A DNA stretch of 51,265 nt from Xanthomonas codiaei (GTDB lineage: Bacteria; Pseudomonadota; Gammaproteobacteria; Xanthomonadales; Xanthomonadaceae): contig NZ_MDEC01000034.1 in assembly GCF_002939785.1 (NCBI RefSeq), forward strand, positions 1-51,265, given 5' to 3'. Position 1 is the first letter of the stretch, and each line of letters starts with the position of its first letter. Positions 25,376-35,282 of the stretch are shown here, in pieces. The notes under the pieces were generated by a model. That model was not told the DNA's origin, did no database searches, and saw nothing but the letters and a program-made list of their open reading frames with translations. The translations under genes and the position numbers were made by a program.

Positions 25376-27799
25376 ATGACGATGCCGCCTCGCGCCCGCT
25401 GGCGCGCCCTGCCGCGTGCCCTGCGCTGGCCAGTGCTGGCCGCGATCGCGCTGTACGCGGGCTATCTGTTGCTGGGCAACCTGCTGCTCAATACCCCGCT
25501 GGGTCCAGCTGCGCTCAATCGCAAGCCGGAGACATTCGCCATGCAGTGGGGACCGGCGCTGACCTGGTGGCCGGGTCGGCTGGTGATGTGGGACGTGGCG
25601 CTGCAGGGCCGCTCCACGCGTCAGCGCTGGACGGTCAGCGCCCGGCGCATGCGCGGGCAGATCCGGTTGCTGCCGCTGCTGCACCGCCAACTGCTGGTGC
25701 CGGAGTTGCAGGTGCATGGCGTGCGCGCCGCGCTGCAGGCCACAACGCTGCCGGCAGCTGTGGCAAACGCATCTGCTGGCGCCACACCCTCTACACAGCG
25801 GCCCGCCGCTACAGCCCGCGCCACACCGGAGAGATCCGCCGGGCAAGCGCGCACCACCGTCAGCGCCGCACCTTCGGCATCCGCTGTCGCTGCAACGCCA
25901 ACGGCATCGGGCAGCACAACCTTCGACCAGGCAGATGGCGCTGCTTCGCAGTCAACTACAACTGCTCGGCCGGGAACGCGCCCGCGTGCGGCCCAGCAGC
26001 CGGTGGCTCGCGCGTGGACGCTGCAGTTCGACCGCATCGATGCCGAGCAGGTGCAGGCGTTGTCGCTGCACCAGCTCCACATCGAAGGGCAGGGGCAGGT
26101 GCAGTTGGGGGTGTTCAAGCAGCTGCGCGGCGGGCCGATGGAGCTGTTTCCCTCGCGCGCCAGCTTCGACAGTGCGCGTGTGCGATGGGGCCAGAGCGAA
26201 ATGCTGCGCAACGGACAGCTTCGCCTGGACGCCAACATCGCCCGGCACAGGCCCGATCAGGCGCGTGGGTTGGCGTTGCTGCAGCTCACCGATGCATTGC
26301 TGGCCGTGCACGGCGACACCGCGGCGCTGGATGTCACGCGCAATGCGCAGGGGCGCCACCGCGTCGTGACCCGGCCGGGGAAGGGGCGCGCAGACGGCGA
26401 GCTGCGCTGGGCGCGCGGTGCCCTGCAGCCAGGCAGCCAGTGGCACTGGCGCTCCCCCTTGCACGACAGCACCCGCGCACCGGCAGCCTTGCTGGGCGAA
26501 CTCACCGCGCAGCTGCAGGTGGATGAAGACATGCGCCTGAAGATCGCCATGCCCGAGCCGGCCGATGCCGGACTCACTATGGATGCGGATCTGCGCGTGC
26601 AGGGCAGGCAGGTACCGCTGGACGGTTTGCGCGCGTTGTTGCCGCGCACCTCCGGGCATGCTCGCCTGCATTGGCAGCTGGCCTCGCTCAGCTGGATTCC
26701 GGCGCTGTTTCCGGATGTGGATTGGCTCACCCTGGAAGGCGATGGCCTGGTGGATGCGGATCTGCGGATCGATCGTGGCCGCCTCGGTGCCGGCAGCCGC
26801 CTGCAGGTGCCGCATGTGCGTGCGCAGGTCGGCGTGATGGGCCATGCGATCGCGGGCCAGGCCAGTGCCGATCTGCGCGTAGCCGCCGACGCCAACGGCC
26901 AGTTGCTGCCCGCGCTCGCACTGCAGATGCAGCAGTTTTCGATTGCACATACCGATGCACCGGCACGTCCGTTCGTGCAAGGCCACGATCTGCGGCTGGA
27001 CCTAAGCACACGTCTCGATGCGCGCAACCTGTCCAGCCTGCGCGATGCCACGCGCGCGCACCTGACCTTTGCCAACGCACGCGTGCCTGATCTGCGTGCC
27101 TACAACCGCTATCTGCCGCAACAACAACTGCGCTTCGATGGCGGCAACGGCGTGCTCAGCGGCGACCTGCAGATCGAACCGGGTGGACGGATCGGTACCG
27201 GTGGTTTGCGCATCGGTGCGCGTGCGGCGCGGCTGCAATTTGCAGGGCTTGCGATGCGTGGCGATGTGGATGCGGATCTGCGCCTGCAGCGCGGCGATCT
27301 GCGCGAGGAAACCTTTCGCCTCGATGCCAGTACCGTGCAATTGCGCAATGTCGGCTTCACCGGCCCGGATGGTCAGCGCCGCGATGGATGGTGGGCGCGC
27401 ATCGTGCTGGACGACACGCGCATGCAATGGCGGCAGCCGATCGGCGTGGATGGGCGGGTGCGCATCCAGGTACGCGACCTGGCATTTCTGATGGCGTTGT
27501 ATGCGCGCGACCGCTCGATTCCGGACTGGATGTTGCGGCTGGTGGATGCAGGCCAGGCGCAGGTGACTGGGCGCGTGCATTGGCAGGGCGAGACGGTCAT
27601 CGTCGATCGGCTGCAGGCGCGCAACGATCGCTTCCAGGTCGATGCGCGCCTGCGTTTGCAGGGCCGCCAGCGCAGCGGCAGCCTGCTCGCACGCTGGGGC
27701 ATGCTCAGTGCGGCGGTGGGCCTGCGCAACGACACGCCCGAATGGCATCTGCTGCGTGCGCCGCAGTGGTACCGGGCGCAGCCGGATCTGCTGCGGTGA
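25376..27799 (+). CDS. AsmA-like membrane-anchored periplasmic protein, copy 2
   Basis: The 807-residue product is a paralog of the preceding gene. It has an N-terminal transmembrane helix (about 17-40, WPVLAAIALYAGYLLLGNLLL), then a periplasmic beta-rich body. It differs by a low-complexity Ala/Thr/Ser/Pro insert of about 90 residues (roughly 122-211) between the N-terminal and central parts, which looks like a flexible linker. The start ATG at 25376 has AAGGAG nine bases upstream and is clearly better than the longer in-frame start at 25136. No enzymatic motif is seen. Function is unknown; envelope biogenesis or lipid transport is a family-level guess. A terminator follows at 27933. Confidence 0.78.
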   Translation: MTMPPRARWRALPRALRWPVLAAIALYAGYLLLGNLLLNTPLGPAALNRKPETFAMQWGPALTWWPGRLVMWDVALQGRSTRQRWTVSARRMRGQIRLLPLLHRQLLVPELQVHGVRAALQATTLPAAVANASAGATPSTQRPAATARATPERSAGQARTTVSAAPSASAVAATPTASGSTTFDQADGAASQSTTTARPGTRPRAAQQPVARAWTLQFDRIDAEQVQALSLHQLHIEGQGQVQLGVFKQLRGGPMELFPSRASFDSARVRWGQSEMLRNGQLRLDANIARHRPDQARGLALLQLTDALLAVHGDTAALDVTRNAQGRHRVVTRPGKGRADGELRWARGALQPGSQWHWRSPLHDSTRAPAALLGELTAQLQVDEDMRLKIAMPEPADAGLTMDADLRVQGRQVPLDGLRALLPRTSGHARLHWQLASLSWIPALFPDVDWLTLEGDGLVDADLRIDRGRLGAGSRLQVPHVRAQVGVMGHAIAGQASADLRVAADANGQLLPALALQMQQFSIAHTDAPARPFVQGHDLRLDLSTRLDARNLSSLRDATRAHLTFANARVPDLRAYNRYLPQQQLRFDGGNGVLSGDLQIEPGGRIGTGGLRIGARAARLQFAGLAMRGDVDADLRLQRGDLREETFRLDASTVQLRNVGFTGPDGQRRDGWWARIVLDDTRMQWRQPIGVDGRVRIQVRDLAFLMALYARDRSIPDWMLRLVDAGQAQVTGRVHWQGETVIVDRLQARNDRFQVDARLRLQGRQRSGSLLARWGMLSAAVGLRNDTPEWHLLRAPQWYRAQPDLLR

Positions 27800-27932
27800 G
27801 TACCTGCAGCGCCAGCATCATGTGAAGAGTTGAGCCAGTTCTGTACTGTCTGGTGTTGTTTTGCAGTGCAGCGTGCAAGTCGCATCCGGGGCGCGCACTA
27901 TGATCCTGCATCCCGACGTGGGGGAGGGAGCA

Positions 27933-27968
27933 AAGCCCGCTGGCAGTTCGCTGCAAGCGGGCTTTTTT
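27933..27968 (+). terminator. Intrinsic terminator after the AsmA-like pair
   Basis: AAGCCCGCT (27933-27941) pairs with AGCGGGCTT (27956-27964), with an inner GCAG-TTCG-CTGC tetraloop hairpin and a T run to 27968. It lies 134 nt past the stop. A TATGAT box at 27899-27904 just upstream leaves open a very short independent transcript. Confidence 0.9.
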
Positions 27969-28028
27969 ATTGCCTGGCGTTTGCCGGGTCAAGCGTGCGC
28001 AGGGCGGCCACGCCGCGCGTTTTTCTGC

Positions 28029-28952
28029 TTATTTTCCCTGCAATTGCAGCATCCACAGCGAACTGCCACCGGTGACGAACAGCCGCCGCTGGGGTGGGTC
28101 GAACGTGCAGTTGGAGGCGGTCTGCGGTGTAGGCACCTGCCCGAGCAGGCGCCCGGCGGGATCGAAGATGCAGATGCCGGTGGCGGAACTGCTCCACAGC
28201 CAGCCCTGACGGTCCACGCAGAACCCATCTGCAATGCCATCGGGCACCACGGCAAAGCGGCGTGGATCGTGCAGTGCACCATCGCGCCAATCGAAGGCGG
28301 TGATCTGCGGTGTGCCGGGCCCGTGCTCCGGCGTCTGCGAGACATACAACACCCGTTCATCGGGCGAAAACGCCAGCCCGTTGGGGTGATCCAGCCGGGC
28401 CAGGCATTGCAACGGCCCGCCATCGGGCGGTAGTCGGTACACGCCGTGGAAATCGAGCTCCTGCTCGCCGGGACAGCCCTGGCTGGGCTTGAGCAGGCCG
28501 AACGGTGGGTCGGTGAACCAGATCGCCCCGTCGCGCGCCGCGATCAGGTCGTTCGGCGAATTGAGCCGCTTGCCGTCGAAACGGCCCACCAGCAGGTGCG
28601 CGCGGCCGTGTGCGTCGCTGCGGGTGATCGCGCGGCGGCCGTGTTCGCAATGCACCAGCCGCTGCTGCACATCCACGGCGTTGCCGTTGGTGAAGGCGGT
28701 GGCATCCAGCAACACGTCCACTGCGCCGTCTTCGCGCCAACCCAATACGCGGCGGCCGACCACATCGCTCCAGACCAGGGTGCGTTGCGCTTCCCACCAG
28801 GCCGGGCCCTCGGACCAGGTGGCCTGGTCGTACAGGGTGTACAGCCGCGCATCGCCCAGGCGCGCAGCCAGTGCCGCATCGTGCGCGTGTGGCGGTGCGC
28901 AGTGCGTTGGCTGCGCCGGGCCAGGTGCACGCACACGGCAGTGCGCCTGCAT
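28029..28952 (-). CDS. SMP-30/gluconolactonase-family beta-propeller lactonase
   Basis: The 307-residue product is a six-bladed propeller of the SMP-30/gluconolaconase/LRE family that hydrolyses sugar lactones. Metal-binding positions are visible: Glu48 in WSEGPAW, the Asn of SPNDL, HPNGLAF, and Asp in ADGFCVD. The substrate is unknown. The start overlaps the stop of the upstream cupin gene by one base (TGATG arrangement), so the two are translationally coupled. Its N-terminal 35 residues before the first blade are poorly conserved-looking, and a shorter start is possible. Confidence 0.9.
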   Translation of the reverse strand: MQAHCRVRAPGPAQPTHCAPPHAHDAALAARLGDARLYTLYDQATWSEGPAWWEAQRTLVWSDVVGRRVLGWREDGAVDVLLDATAFTNGNAVDVQQRLVHCEHGRRAITRSDAHGRAHLLVGRFDGKRLNSPNDLIAARDGAIWFTDPPFGLLKPSQGCPGEQELDFHGVYRLPPDGGPLQCLARLDHPNGLAFSPDERVLYVSQTPEHGPGTPQITAFDWRDGALHDPRRFAVVPDGIADGFCVDRQGWLWSSSATGICIFDPAGRLLGQVPTPQTASNCTFDPPQRRLFVTGGSSLWMLQLQGK

Positions 28953-29467
28953 CAACGCGGTGCCTCGTGGCCGAACGGATGTGCAACCGCCGCGGCCGGC
29001 GCTTGCGCAAACTGCACCAGCATCTGCAGGCAAGAAGTGTCGCCCAGCTGGCCGGAGCGGTGGCCGCGTGCATCGGCAGTGCCCTGGTCCTGGCCGAAGT
29101 GGATATCGCCAGGACCCATTTCCACACGCGTGCCGTCGCCGGTCTCGATGAACCAGCGGCCGCGTAGCGGAATCACCCATTGCGGATGCGGGCTCTCATG
29201 CCAGTCGCCGACCCAGCCCACCGGCAGCACCGCGAACTGGATGCCGAGCACCTCGCCGGGAAAGGGCCGCAGCCATTGCGGCGCTGCACCGCCACCCACG
29301 CTCTTGCTGCCGAAGCCCGGCAGTTGCGAGGGATTAAGCCGGCTGTTGCCGTCCGGGCCGGTCCACAGGTGCAGGAACGGCAGGCTGGGCGGCAGATCGA
29401 GATCGTTGCCGTCGTTGTCCAGCGGGATCTGCGACGGCAGCAACGCGGCAGGCAGTAGCGTGGGCAT
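28952..29467 (-). CDS. Cupin-domain protein
   Basis: The 171-residue product (MPTLLPAALLPSQIPLDNDG) carries a single conserved-barrel cupin with motif 1 in WHESPHPQWVIPLRGRWFIETGDG and motif 2 in MGPGDIHFGQD. It lacks the full set of cupin histidines, so metal binding is uncertain. It is the first gene of a two-gene unit with the SMP-30-like lactonase, overlapping it by 1 nt. The pairing suggests a sugar or lactone metabolism role, but that is inference. Confidence 0.82.
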   Translation of the reverse strand: MPTLLPAALLPSQIPLDNDGNDLDLPPSLPFLHLWTGPDGNSRLNPSQLPGFGSKSVGGGAAPQWLRPFPGEVLGIQFAVLPVGWVGDWHESPHPQWVIPLRGRWFIETGDGTRVEMGPGDIHFGQDQGTADARGHRSGQLGDTSCLQMLVQFAQAPAAAVAHPFGHEAPR

Positions 29468-29862
29468 GGCAGGGCCTCGTGCGAAAAACGCAGTGCACCA
29501 CGGGCATTGTCAGGGCGGCGTAAGCGATCTGTTCAATGCAGCGAAAACGCGTGTGGCGCTGCGACCCTGCGTTTGATCTGGCTGCATTCTGCGTTGCAGG
29601 CGGCCAAGGCGTTCCGGTGCCGGGACTGCGATACCGTTCGCTGCGCGTGCAGCTGCATCACTGCAGGAACAGCCATCGCAGTCTGCGCTGGCATCGGCCG
29701 CAGGTGTCGCGCAATGCACGGTGCAGGCGAGCATGCTGTATCGCTCAGGCGTCTCGTTGCATTCCTGCATCCATCCCATTGCGAGCAGTGCTTGCAGACG
29801 ACCAGACATCCACGCAGTGATGTAGACGTGCTGCTGCAGGGTGGGGATGCCAGAATCGGCAC
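29468..29862. other. Divergent intergenic region cupin / glnE
   Basis: This 395-nt stretch separates divergent genes and should hold both promoters. It is slightly less GC-rich than its surroundings. Short open frames on both strands are Cys/Arg-rich and unconvincing. I see no NtrC- or sigma-54-type site. Confidence 0.4.
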
Positions 29863-32688
29863 ATGTCGCTTTCCACCGCATCCGCCTCTCCTGCGCTGAC
29901 CGCCCTGATCGAACGGGCCGTGGCGCGTGTCCGCCAGGCGCTGCCCGCCGGGCAGCCGCAGCCCGATGAGGCTGTCGGCGAGCAGCTGGCGCAGCTCGCG
30001 CTCGTCAGCGATTTCGCAATGGAGACCCTGGCGCGGCAACCGGCGCTGCTTGCGCATCTGGCGCAGGCCGACCCGCCGCCAGTGCCGCTGCCCATCCTGG
30101 ATCCGACGCAACCGCAGGAGTGGCCGGCGCAGCTGCGCCGCTACCGCGCCGCCGCGTCCACCCGCCTGGTGTGGCGCGATGTGTTCGGCCTGGACAGCGT
30201 GGAGGCCACCCTGGCCGGCACCACCCACCTGGCCGAAACCTGCCTGCAGCTCGGCCTGCAGGCGCTGGAGCAGCAATTTTCCAGCCACCATGGGCAGGTG
30301 ATTGCCGACGACGGCAGCGTGCAGCGGCTGGTGGTCTTCGGCCTGGGCAAGCTGGGCGGCGGCGAGCTGAATTTTTCGTCGGACGTGGACCTGGTGTACG
30401 CCTACCCGCAGGGCGGGCAATCCGATGGACCGCGCCCGCTGGCGGCCGAGGAATATTTCGCGCGGCAGGGCCAGCAACTGGCCAAGCTGCTGGACGAAAC
30501 CACCGCCGAGGGTTTCAGTCACCGCGTGGATCTGCGCCTGCGTCCGTTCGGCAGTGCCGGGCGCGTAGCGCTGTCGTTCACCGGCATGGACCAGTATTTC
30601 CAGCGCGAAGGTCGCGATTGGGAGCGCTATGCCTGGCTCAAGGCGCGCGCGGTGGCTGGCGATATCGCCGCCGGCGAGGCCTGGCTGGAAACCCTGCGGC
30701 CGTTCGTCTACCGCCGCTATCTGGATTTCACCGCGCTCGATGGCCTGCGCGAGATGAAGGCCGCCATCACCGCCGAGGTTGCGCGGCATGACCGGCTGGA
30801 CGACATCAAGCGCGGACCGGGCGGCATTCGCGAGATCGAATTTCTGGCGCAATCGCTGCAGCTGATCCGCGCCGGGCGCGAGCCGGCGCTGCGCGAGCGT
30901 CGGCTGTTGCCCGCGCTCGCGGCGCTGGTCGCCGCGGGCCAGATCGAACCCGATACCGGCGCGGCGCTGGCCGCGGCGTACCGGTTCCTGCGCCGGCTGG
31001 AAAACCGCCTGCAGATGCTGCGCGATGCGCAGACCCATGCCCTGCCGCAGACCCCTCTGGACTGCGAGCGCATCGCGCTGGGCCTGGGCTACACGGATTG
31101 GCAGGCAGTGCTGGACGCGTTGGCCCCGCATCGCACGCAGGTGGCTGCCGAATTCGCCGAACTGCTGGCACCGCGCGTGCGCACCAGCGCCCCCGATGGG
31201 CTGGCCGATTACTGGCGCGCCCTGCCCGATGGCGATGCCGCGCCTCTGCTCGGTATCGGGTTGCACGATCCCGGCAGCGCGCACCAGGTGCTGGGCGATT
31301 TCGCGCAGTCCTCCGGCGTGCGTGCCCTGTCCGATACCGCACGTGCACGGCTGGACCGCGTGGTGCCGGCGCTGCTGCATGCCGCCGCCCGGGCCAGCCA
31401 GCCCGACGCGGCGGTGCGGCGCATGCTGGGCCTGTTGCAGGCCACCTTGCGCCGCACCAGCTATCTGGCGCTGCTGGACGAACAGCCCAGCGCGCTGGCG
31501 CGGCTGGTGGATGTGCTTTCGCGCAGCGCGCTGCTGGCCGAGCGCCTGGCGGCCTATCCGCTGCTGCTGGACGAGCTGCTCGACACCCGCATCGGCGGCG
31601 CGCTGCCCGATCGCGCCGCGCTGCAGGCCGCCTGCGCCGACACCGTGCATATCGAGGACACCGAAGCGGCCCTGCGCGAGCTCAACGAACGCCGGCTGGC
31701 GCTGAGCTTCCGCATTGCGCTGGCCACGCTCGACGGCCGCCAGCAGGCGGTGGAAAGCACCCGCCAGCTGGCCTGGCTGGCCGAGGCGGTGGTGCAGACG
31801 GTGTTGCAGCTGGCGCGCAGGGAACTGGTGGCCGCGCACGGGCAGGTGCCTGGCGGTACATTCGCCATCGTGGGCTACGGCAGCCTGGGCGGGCTGGAGC
31901 TGGGTTTCGGTTCGGACCTGGATCTGGTGTTTCTCTACAACCACCCGCGGCAGAGCGAACACTCCGACGGCAAGCGGCCGCTGGATGCGGGGCGCTGGTT
32001 CGCGCGACTTGCGCAGAAGGTGATGGCGCTGCTCGCTGCCGAAACCGGCGCCGGCCGCTTGTACGACATCGATGTGCGGCTGCGTCCGGACGGCGGCAAG
32101 GGTGCGCTGGTGTCGTCGTTGGCCAGTTACCGCGAGTACCAGCGCGAGCGCGCCTGGACCTGGGAGCACCAGGCGCTGGTGCGTGCCCGCGCGGTGGCCG
32201 GCGATGCCGCGCTGTGCGATGCGTTCGCACAGGTGCGCCGCGACACGCTCACCCGCGTACGCGATGTCGCGCTGCTGCACGAGGACGTGCGCAAGATGCG
32301 TGCGCGCATGCGTGCCGAACTGGATCGCAGCGATGCTGGCCGGCTGGACCTCAAGCAGGGCGCCGGCGGCCTGGTCGATCTGGAATTCGTGCTACAGGCC
32401 GGTGTACTCGGCCAGGCCGCGCAGCACCCGGCCTTGCTGGAGACCTGCCAGACGCCGGCCTTGATCGATGCGCTGGTGCAGGCGCACTGGTTGCCCGCCG
32501 ATCTGGCGCCGCCGCTGCATCAAGCGCATGCCACGCTGGTGGAGGCCGGGCTGGCCTGCACGCTGGACCGGCGCCCGCGCCTGATCGCGCCCACGCCGGC
32601 CATCCAGCACGCGCGCAGCAGCATCTTCAACGCAGCGCGTGCGCAGGGGCTGGAATTTCCCATCGGCAAGGATGTGGCTGCGTTGTAG
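29863..32688 (+). CDS. glnE: Glutamine synthetase adenylyltransferase / adenylyl-removing enzyme
   Basis: GlnE adds AMP to and removes it from a tyrosine of glutamine synthetase in response to PII and glutamine. The 941-residue product has two nucleotidyltransferase modules. The N-terminal adenylyl-removase module has [20 protein letters not shown] at about residue 160, and the C-terminal adenylylating module has [20 protein letters not shown] at about residue 669. Each is followed by RLRPFG or RLRPDG and helical glnD-like regions. The length matches E. coli GlnE (946). It is a single gene ending in a hairpin terminator. Confidence 0.98.
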   Translation: MSLSTASASPALTALIERAVARVRQALPAGQPQPDEAVGEQLAQLALVSDFAMETLARQPALLAHLAQADPPPVPLPILDPTQPQEWPAQLRRYRAAASTRLVWRDVFGLDSVEATLAGTTHLAETCLQLGLQALEQQFSSHHGQVIADDGSVQRLVVFGLGKLGGGELNFSSDVDLVYAYPQGGQSDGPRPLAAEEYFARQGQQLAKLLDETTAEGFSHRVDLRLRPFGSAGRVALSFTGMDQYFQREGRDWERYAWLKARAVAGDIAAGEAWLETLRPFVYRRYLDFTALDGLREMKAAITAEVARHDRLDDIKRGPGGIREIEFLAQSLQLIRAGREPALRERRLLPALAALVAAGQIEPDTGAALAAAYRFLRRLENRLQMLRDAQTHALPQTPLDCERIALGLGYTDWQAVLDALAPHRTQVAAEFAELLAPRVRTSAPDGLADYWRALPDGDAAPLLGIGLHDPGSAHQVLGDFAQSSGVRALSDTARARLDRVVPALLHAAARASQPDAAVRRMLGLLQATLRRTSYLALLDEQPSALARLVDVLSRSALLAERLAAYPLLLDELLDTRIGGALPDRAALQAACADTVHIEDTEAALRELNERRLALSFRIALATLDGRQQAVESTRQLAWLAEAVVQTVLQLARRELVAAHGQVPGGTFAIVGYGSLGGLELGFGSDLDLVFLYNHPRQSEHSDGKRPLDAGRWFARLAQKVMALLAAETGAGRLYDIDVRLRPDGGKGALVSSLASYREYQRERAWTWEHQALVRARAVAGDAALCDAFAQVRRDTLTRVRDVALLHEDVRKMRARMRAELDRSDAGRLDLKQGAGGLVDLEFVLQAGVLGQAAQHPALLETCQTPALIDALVQAHWLPADLAPPLHQAHATLVEAGLACTLDRRPRLIAPTPAIQHARSSIFNAARAQGLEFPIGKDVAAL

Positions 32689-32713
32689 CTGCGTGTTGTG
32701 GTCGGGGGCTTTC

Positions 32714-32737
32714 CCGCCTGTTCTTCAGGCGGCTTTT
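32714..32737 (+). terminator. glnE terminator
   Basis: CCGCCTG (32714-32720) pairs with CAGGCGG (32726-32732) around a 5-nt loop, followed by CTTTT. The short U tract makes it a modest intrinsic terminator, between converging genes. Confidence 0.65.
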
Positions 32738-32847
32738 CGCCGGCGGCAGCAGCGATAGGCAACCGTTACCGCGGGTGTCGCAGATGCCCGCGCAGAGCCG
32801 CAGGAGCCCGAACGCGGACCGCCATGCAAACGCCGCTGCATCGCGTG

Positions 32848-33405
32848 TCAGGCCTGCGGGCGCGGCGCACTGCGCCAGAGCAATGCGCGGAACGGCCCGA
32901 GCAGGAACACGCCCATGCCCAGTTTCACCGCCAGATCGCCCGCCGCCCAGCTCAGCCAGGGCAATGACGCACCGGCGAAGGCGATGCTCCAGAAAATCGC
33001 GGTGTCCAGCGTGGCGCTGCAGGTGGTGGCCACGATCGGCGCGCGCCACCAAGTACCATGCCGCAGCCGGTCGAACACGGTGATGTCGAGCAATTGCGCC
33101 GCGATGAACGCGGTGCACGAGGCAGCCGCGATGCGCGGCGTCGCCAGCCATACCGACAGCAGCACCGCCAGCGCGAACCCGCACCAGGCCACCGTACGCG
33201 CGGCCTGCGGCCCGAAGCGACGGTTGATCAGATTGCTGACCAGAAATGCCAGTGGATACGAGAACGCGCCCCAGGTCAGCCAGTCGTTGATCGGGTACTG
33301 CACCAGGATGTTGGACAGCAGCACCACCGCGCCCATCGCCAACACCGCCCAGGTCACTGCGCGGGCGGTGAGCGGTGCGAACTGCGGCGTGGGGGCAGTG
33401 GACAT
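32848..33405 (-). CDS. VUT-family (YhhQ/DUF165) queuosine precursor transporter
   Basis: The 185-residue product is a polytopic membrane protein with about five or six helices, including AVTWAVLAMGAVVLLSNILV and TVAWCGFALAVLLSVWLATP. It has VUT/DUF165 family features: SYPLAFLVSNLINRRFG, AFIAAQLLDITVFDRLR and ATTCSATLDTAIFWSIAFAG. E. coli YhhQ imports preQ0/preQ1 for queuosine synthesis; this role is transferred from the family. An in-frame start at 33429 is possible. No preQ1 riboswitch was recognised upstream. Confidence 0.88.
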   Translation of the reverse strand: MSTAPTPQFAPLTARAVTWAVLAMGAVVLLSNILVQYPINDWLTWGAFSYPLAFLVSNLINRRFGPQAARTVAWCGFALAVLLSVWLATPRIAAASCTAFIAAQLLDITVFDRLRHGTWWRAPIVATTCSATLDTAIFWSIAFAGASLPWLSWAAGDLAVKLGMGVFLLGPFRALLWRSAPRPQA

Positions 33406-33497
33406 GGCGGTTTCATGCAGGTGGTGCACCGATTATCCGTGTGCCGTTGCCGTCGGGCCAGCGTAGCGGCTGCGGTGAAGTGCGATGCCTGCGTTGC

Positions 33498-34955
33498 TCA
33501 GCGCGCAGATGCCAATGGTGTAGACGCTCTGCGGCGATACGCCGCCGCAACCAGCAGCAGTGCCGCCAGCGCGCAGATCCCGCCGAACAGGTCGCCCATC
33601 CGGGTATACAGAGTGGCTCGCTGCGCGCCCACCGGGACGCTGACCAATGCGCTGGCCCCGGGCATCGGTGCGCTGGCGGTCTGCAGCAGCACGCGGCCCT
33701 GCGCATCGCTGACGATCAGCCAGCCTTCGCGCGCGGTGCGCACCACCGCGTAGCCGTTTTCGACACCACGTAGCACCGTCATGTGCGCGGACATCCAGGC
33801 ATCGCGGTAGTCGAAGTCCCATGCCGGCACCAGCATCATCGCCGCGTTGCGCTGGCCATTGGCGCGTGCCAGCCGCGCGAACAGCATGTCCTTGCAGATG
33901 GCAAGGCCAAACCGCGCATCGCCGATGGCGTGCAGCGCGTACTGCGTGCCGGTGGCGTAGTGCTGCGCGCGCTCCGGCGGCGCCAGGATGTGCTTGTCGT
34001 AGTTCAACACCCGCTGGCCGTCCGGGTCGAACAACCAGGCCAGGTTGCGCGGATGCACGCCGTGCTCGCCTATGCCGACCACCAGCCACAGCCGGGGCGT
34101 GCGCGCCAGCGCCGCAAAATGCGCCTGCCAGCGCGCCAGCTCCGCCGGTGGCAGTACCGCGATCTTTTCCGGCAGCACCACGACATGTGCGCCTTGCGCG
34201 GCCAGCTTGCCGACCAGTACGTCGTAGCGGTCGCGGATCGGTTGCCAGTACGCCGGCGTGGCCGATGCGTTGATGGCCTCGTCGATGGAGGCCAGGCCGA
34301 TCTTCATCGGCGTGCCGGTCGCTGGCGTCTGCAGCCGCCACAGGCCGTAGCCGCTGGCCGACGCCACCAGCAGCACTACGGTTCCAACCAGCAATGCTGG
34401 ACGACGCACCCGGTTGCCACGCCACAGCAGCAACGCCAGCAGCGAAGGCAGCAGGCACAGCACGAACAGCAGCCCGGACATGCCCGCCAGCGCGGTGAGC
34501 TGCAATAACGGCAATACCGCTGCCTGGGTATAGGCAGGGCTGCCCCAGTTGCCATCGGGCAGCAGCCGCGCCATCAGCAAGTCCAGCATCACCCACAGCA
34601 GCGGATAGGCGAGCACGCTCCAGCCGCTGTGTAAACGCCGCACCAAACCGCGCGTGCCCATCACCACCACATGCCACAGCGCTGCCATGCCCAGCGTGGC
34701 GATTATTGCAGCCGGCAGCGGCATCACCACGGCGAAGTAGGCTGTGTAATGCGTGGCGGCCAGCAGCGTGGCGATCGCCACCGCCACCCGTGCCTGGCCG
34801 CTGCGTTCGATCGACAGGGCCAGCCATAGCAACGGTACCGGTGCCAGCCACGCCCACCACCATGCAGGCGCGAGACCGACCCCGAACCACAGCGCCGCCC
34901 CGGCGGCGAGCGAGGCCGGTAACAGGCGTGACAACGGCATCGGCGCAGGCTGCAT
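33498..34955 (-). CDS. Lnt-like membrane carbon-nitrogen hydrolase
   Basis: The 485-residue product has six or so N-terminal transmembrane helices (to about residue 215), then a periplasmic nitrilase-type domain and a C-terminal helix, the same layout as apolipoprotein N-acyltransferase. The CN-hydrolase triad is intact: Glu263 (VLPEK), Lys321 (NYDKHI) and Cys354 (AICKDM). It may be an Lnt paralog rather than the housekeeping enzyme, because the flanking genes are not those I associate with lnt. An in-frame GTG at 34970 is an alternative start. It lies 92 nt upstream of the transporter gene on the same strand. Confidence 0.82.
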   Translation of the reverse strand: MQPAPMPLSRLLPASLAAGAALWFGVGLAPAWWWAWLAPVPLLWLALSIERSGQARVAVAIATLLAATHYTAYFAVVMPLPAAIIATLGMAALWHVVVMGTRGLVRRLHSGWSVLAYPLLWVMLDLLMARLLPDGNWGSPAYTQAAVLPLLQLTALAGMSGLLFVLCLLPSLLALLLWRGNRVRRPALLVGTVVLLVASASGYGLWRLQTPATGTPMKIGLASIDEAINASATPAYWQPIRDRYDVLVGKLAAQGAHVVVLPEKIAVLPPAELARWQAHFAALARTPRLWLVVGIGEHGVHPRNLAWLFDPDGQRVLNYDKHILAPPERAQHYATGTQYALHAIGDARFGLAICKDMLFARLARANGQRNAAMMLVPAWDFDYRDAWMSAHMTVLRGVENGYAVVRTAREGWLIVSDAQGRVLLQTASAPMPGASALVSVPVGAQRATLYTRMGDLFGGICALAALLLVAAAYRRRASTPLASAR

Positions 34956-35282
34956 GATCGGTTCCGTCACCAGGGTGCGTACAGTGTTCGCATGCCGGCC
35001 AACGCGGCGGCAGTGTCATCGGTCATGACGGCTGCACGCGTGCGGTCTTGGCACCGCGCGTCGCGTCGCGGAGTCGCTGGCGATCGGTTGGCGGCATGTG
35101 ACGCGCGCTCACCTGTGTCCCGTGCAGCGGCAAAGCGTCGGTCGGCGGGCCTGGATATCGGTTCGCCGCAGGCGGCGGGTGTGTCGCTGCAGGCGCTGTG
35201 ACCCGCGACATCCTGTGGCGCGGCACCACGTCTGCAGCGTCGCGGCCAAGCATCTGCGCGCTGCGACGGCAGCGCGACGGGG
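34956..35282. other. Intergenic region upstream of the Lnt-like gene
   Basis: GC-rich, with several short imperfect dyads but no clear terminator and no convincing ORF in this 327-nt gap. Confidence 0.35.

Noticed and set aside
29533..32280. 915-codon minus-strand open frame opposite glnE
   Set aside because: A shadow of GC-rich coding; GlnE motifs are on the plus strand and the antisense product is Gln/Arg/Ala-rich low-complexity sequence.
33406..33497. preQ1 riboswitch before the VUT transporter gene
   Set aside because: The gap is only 92 nt and shows no C-rich loop/A-rich tail pseudoknot typical of preQ1-I or preQ1-II aptamers.
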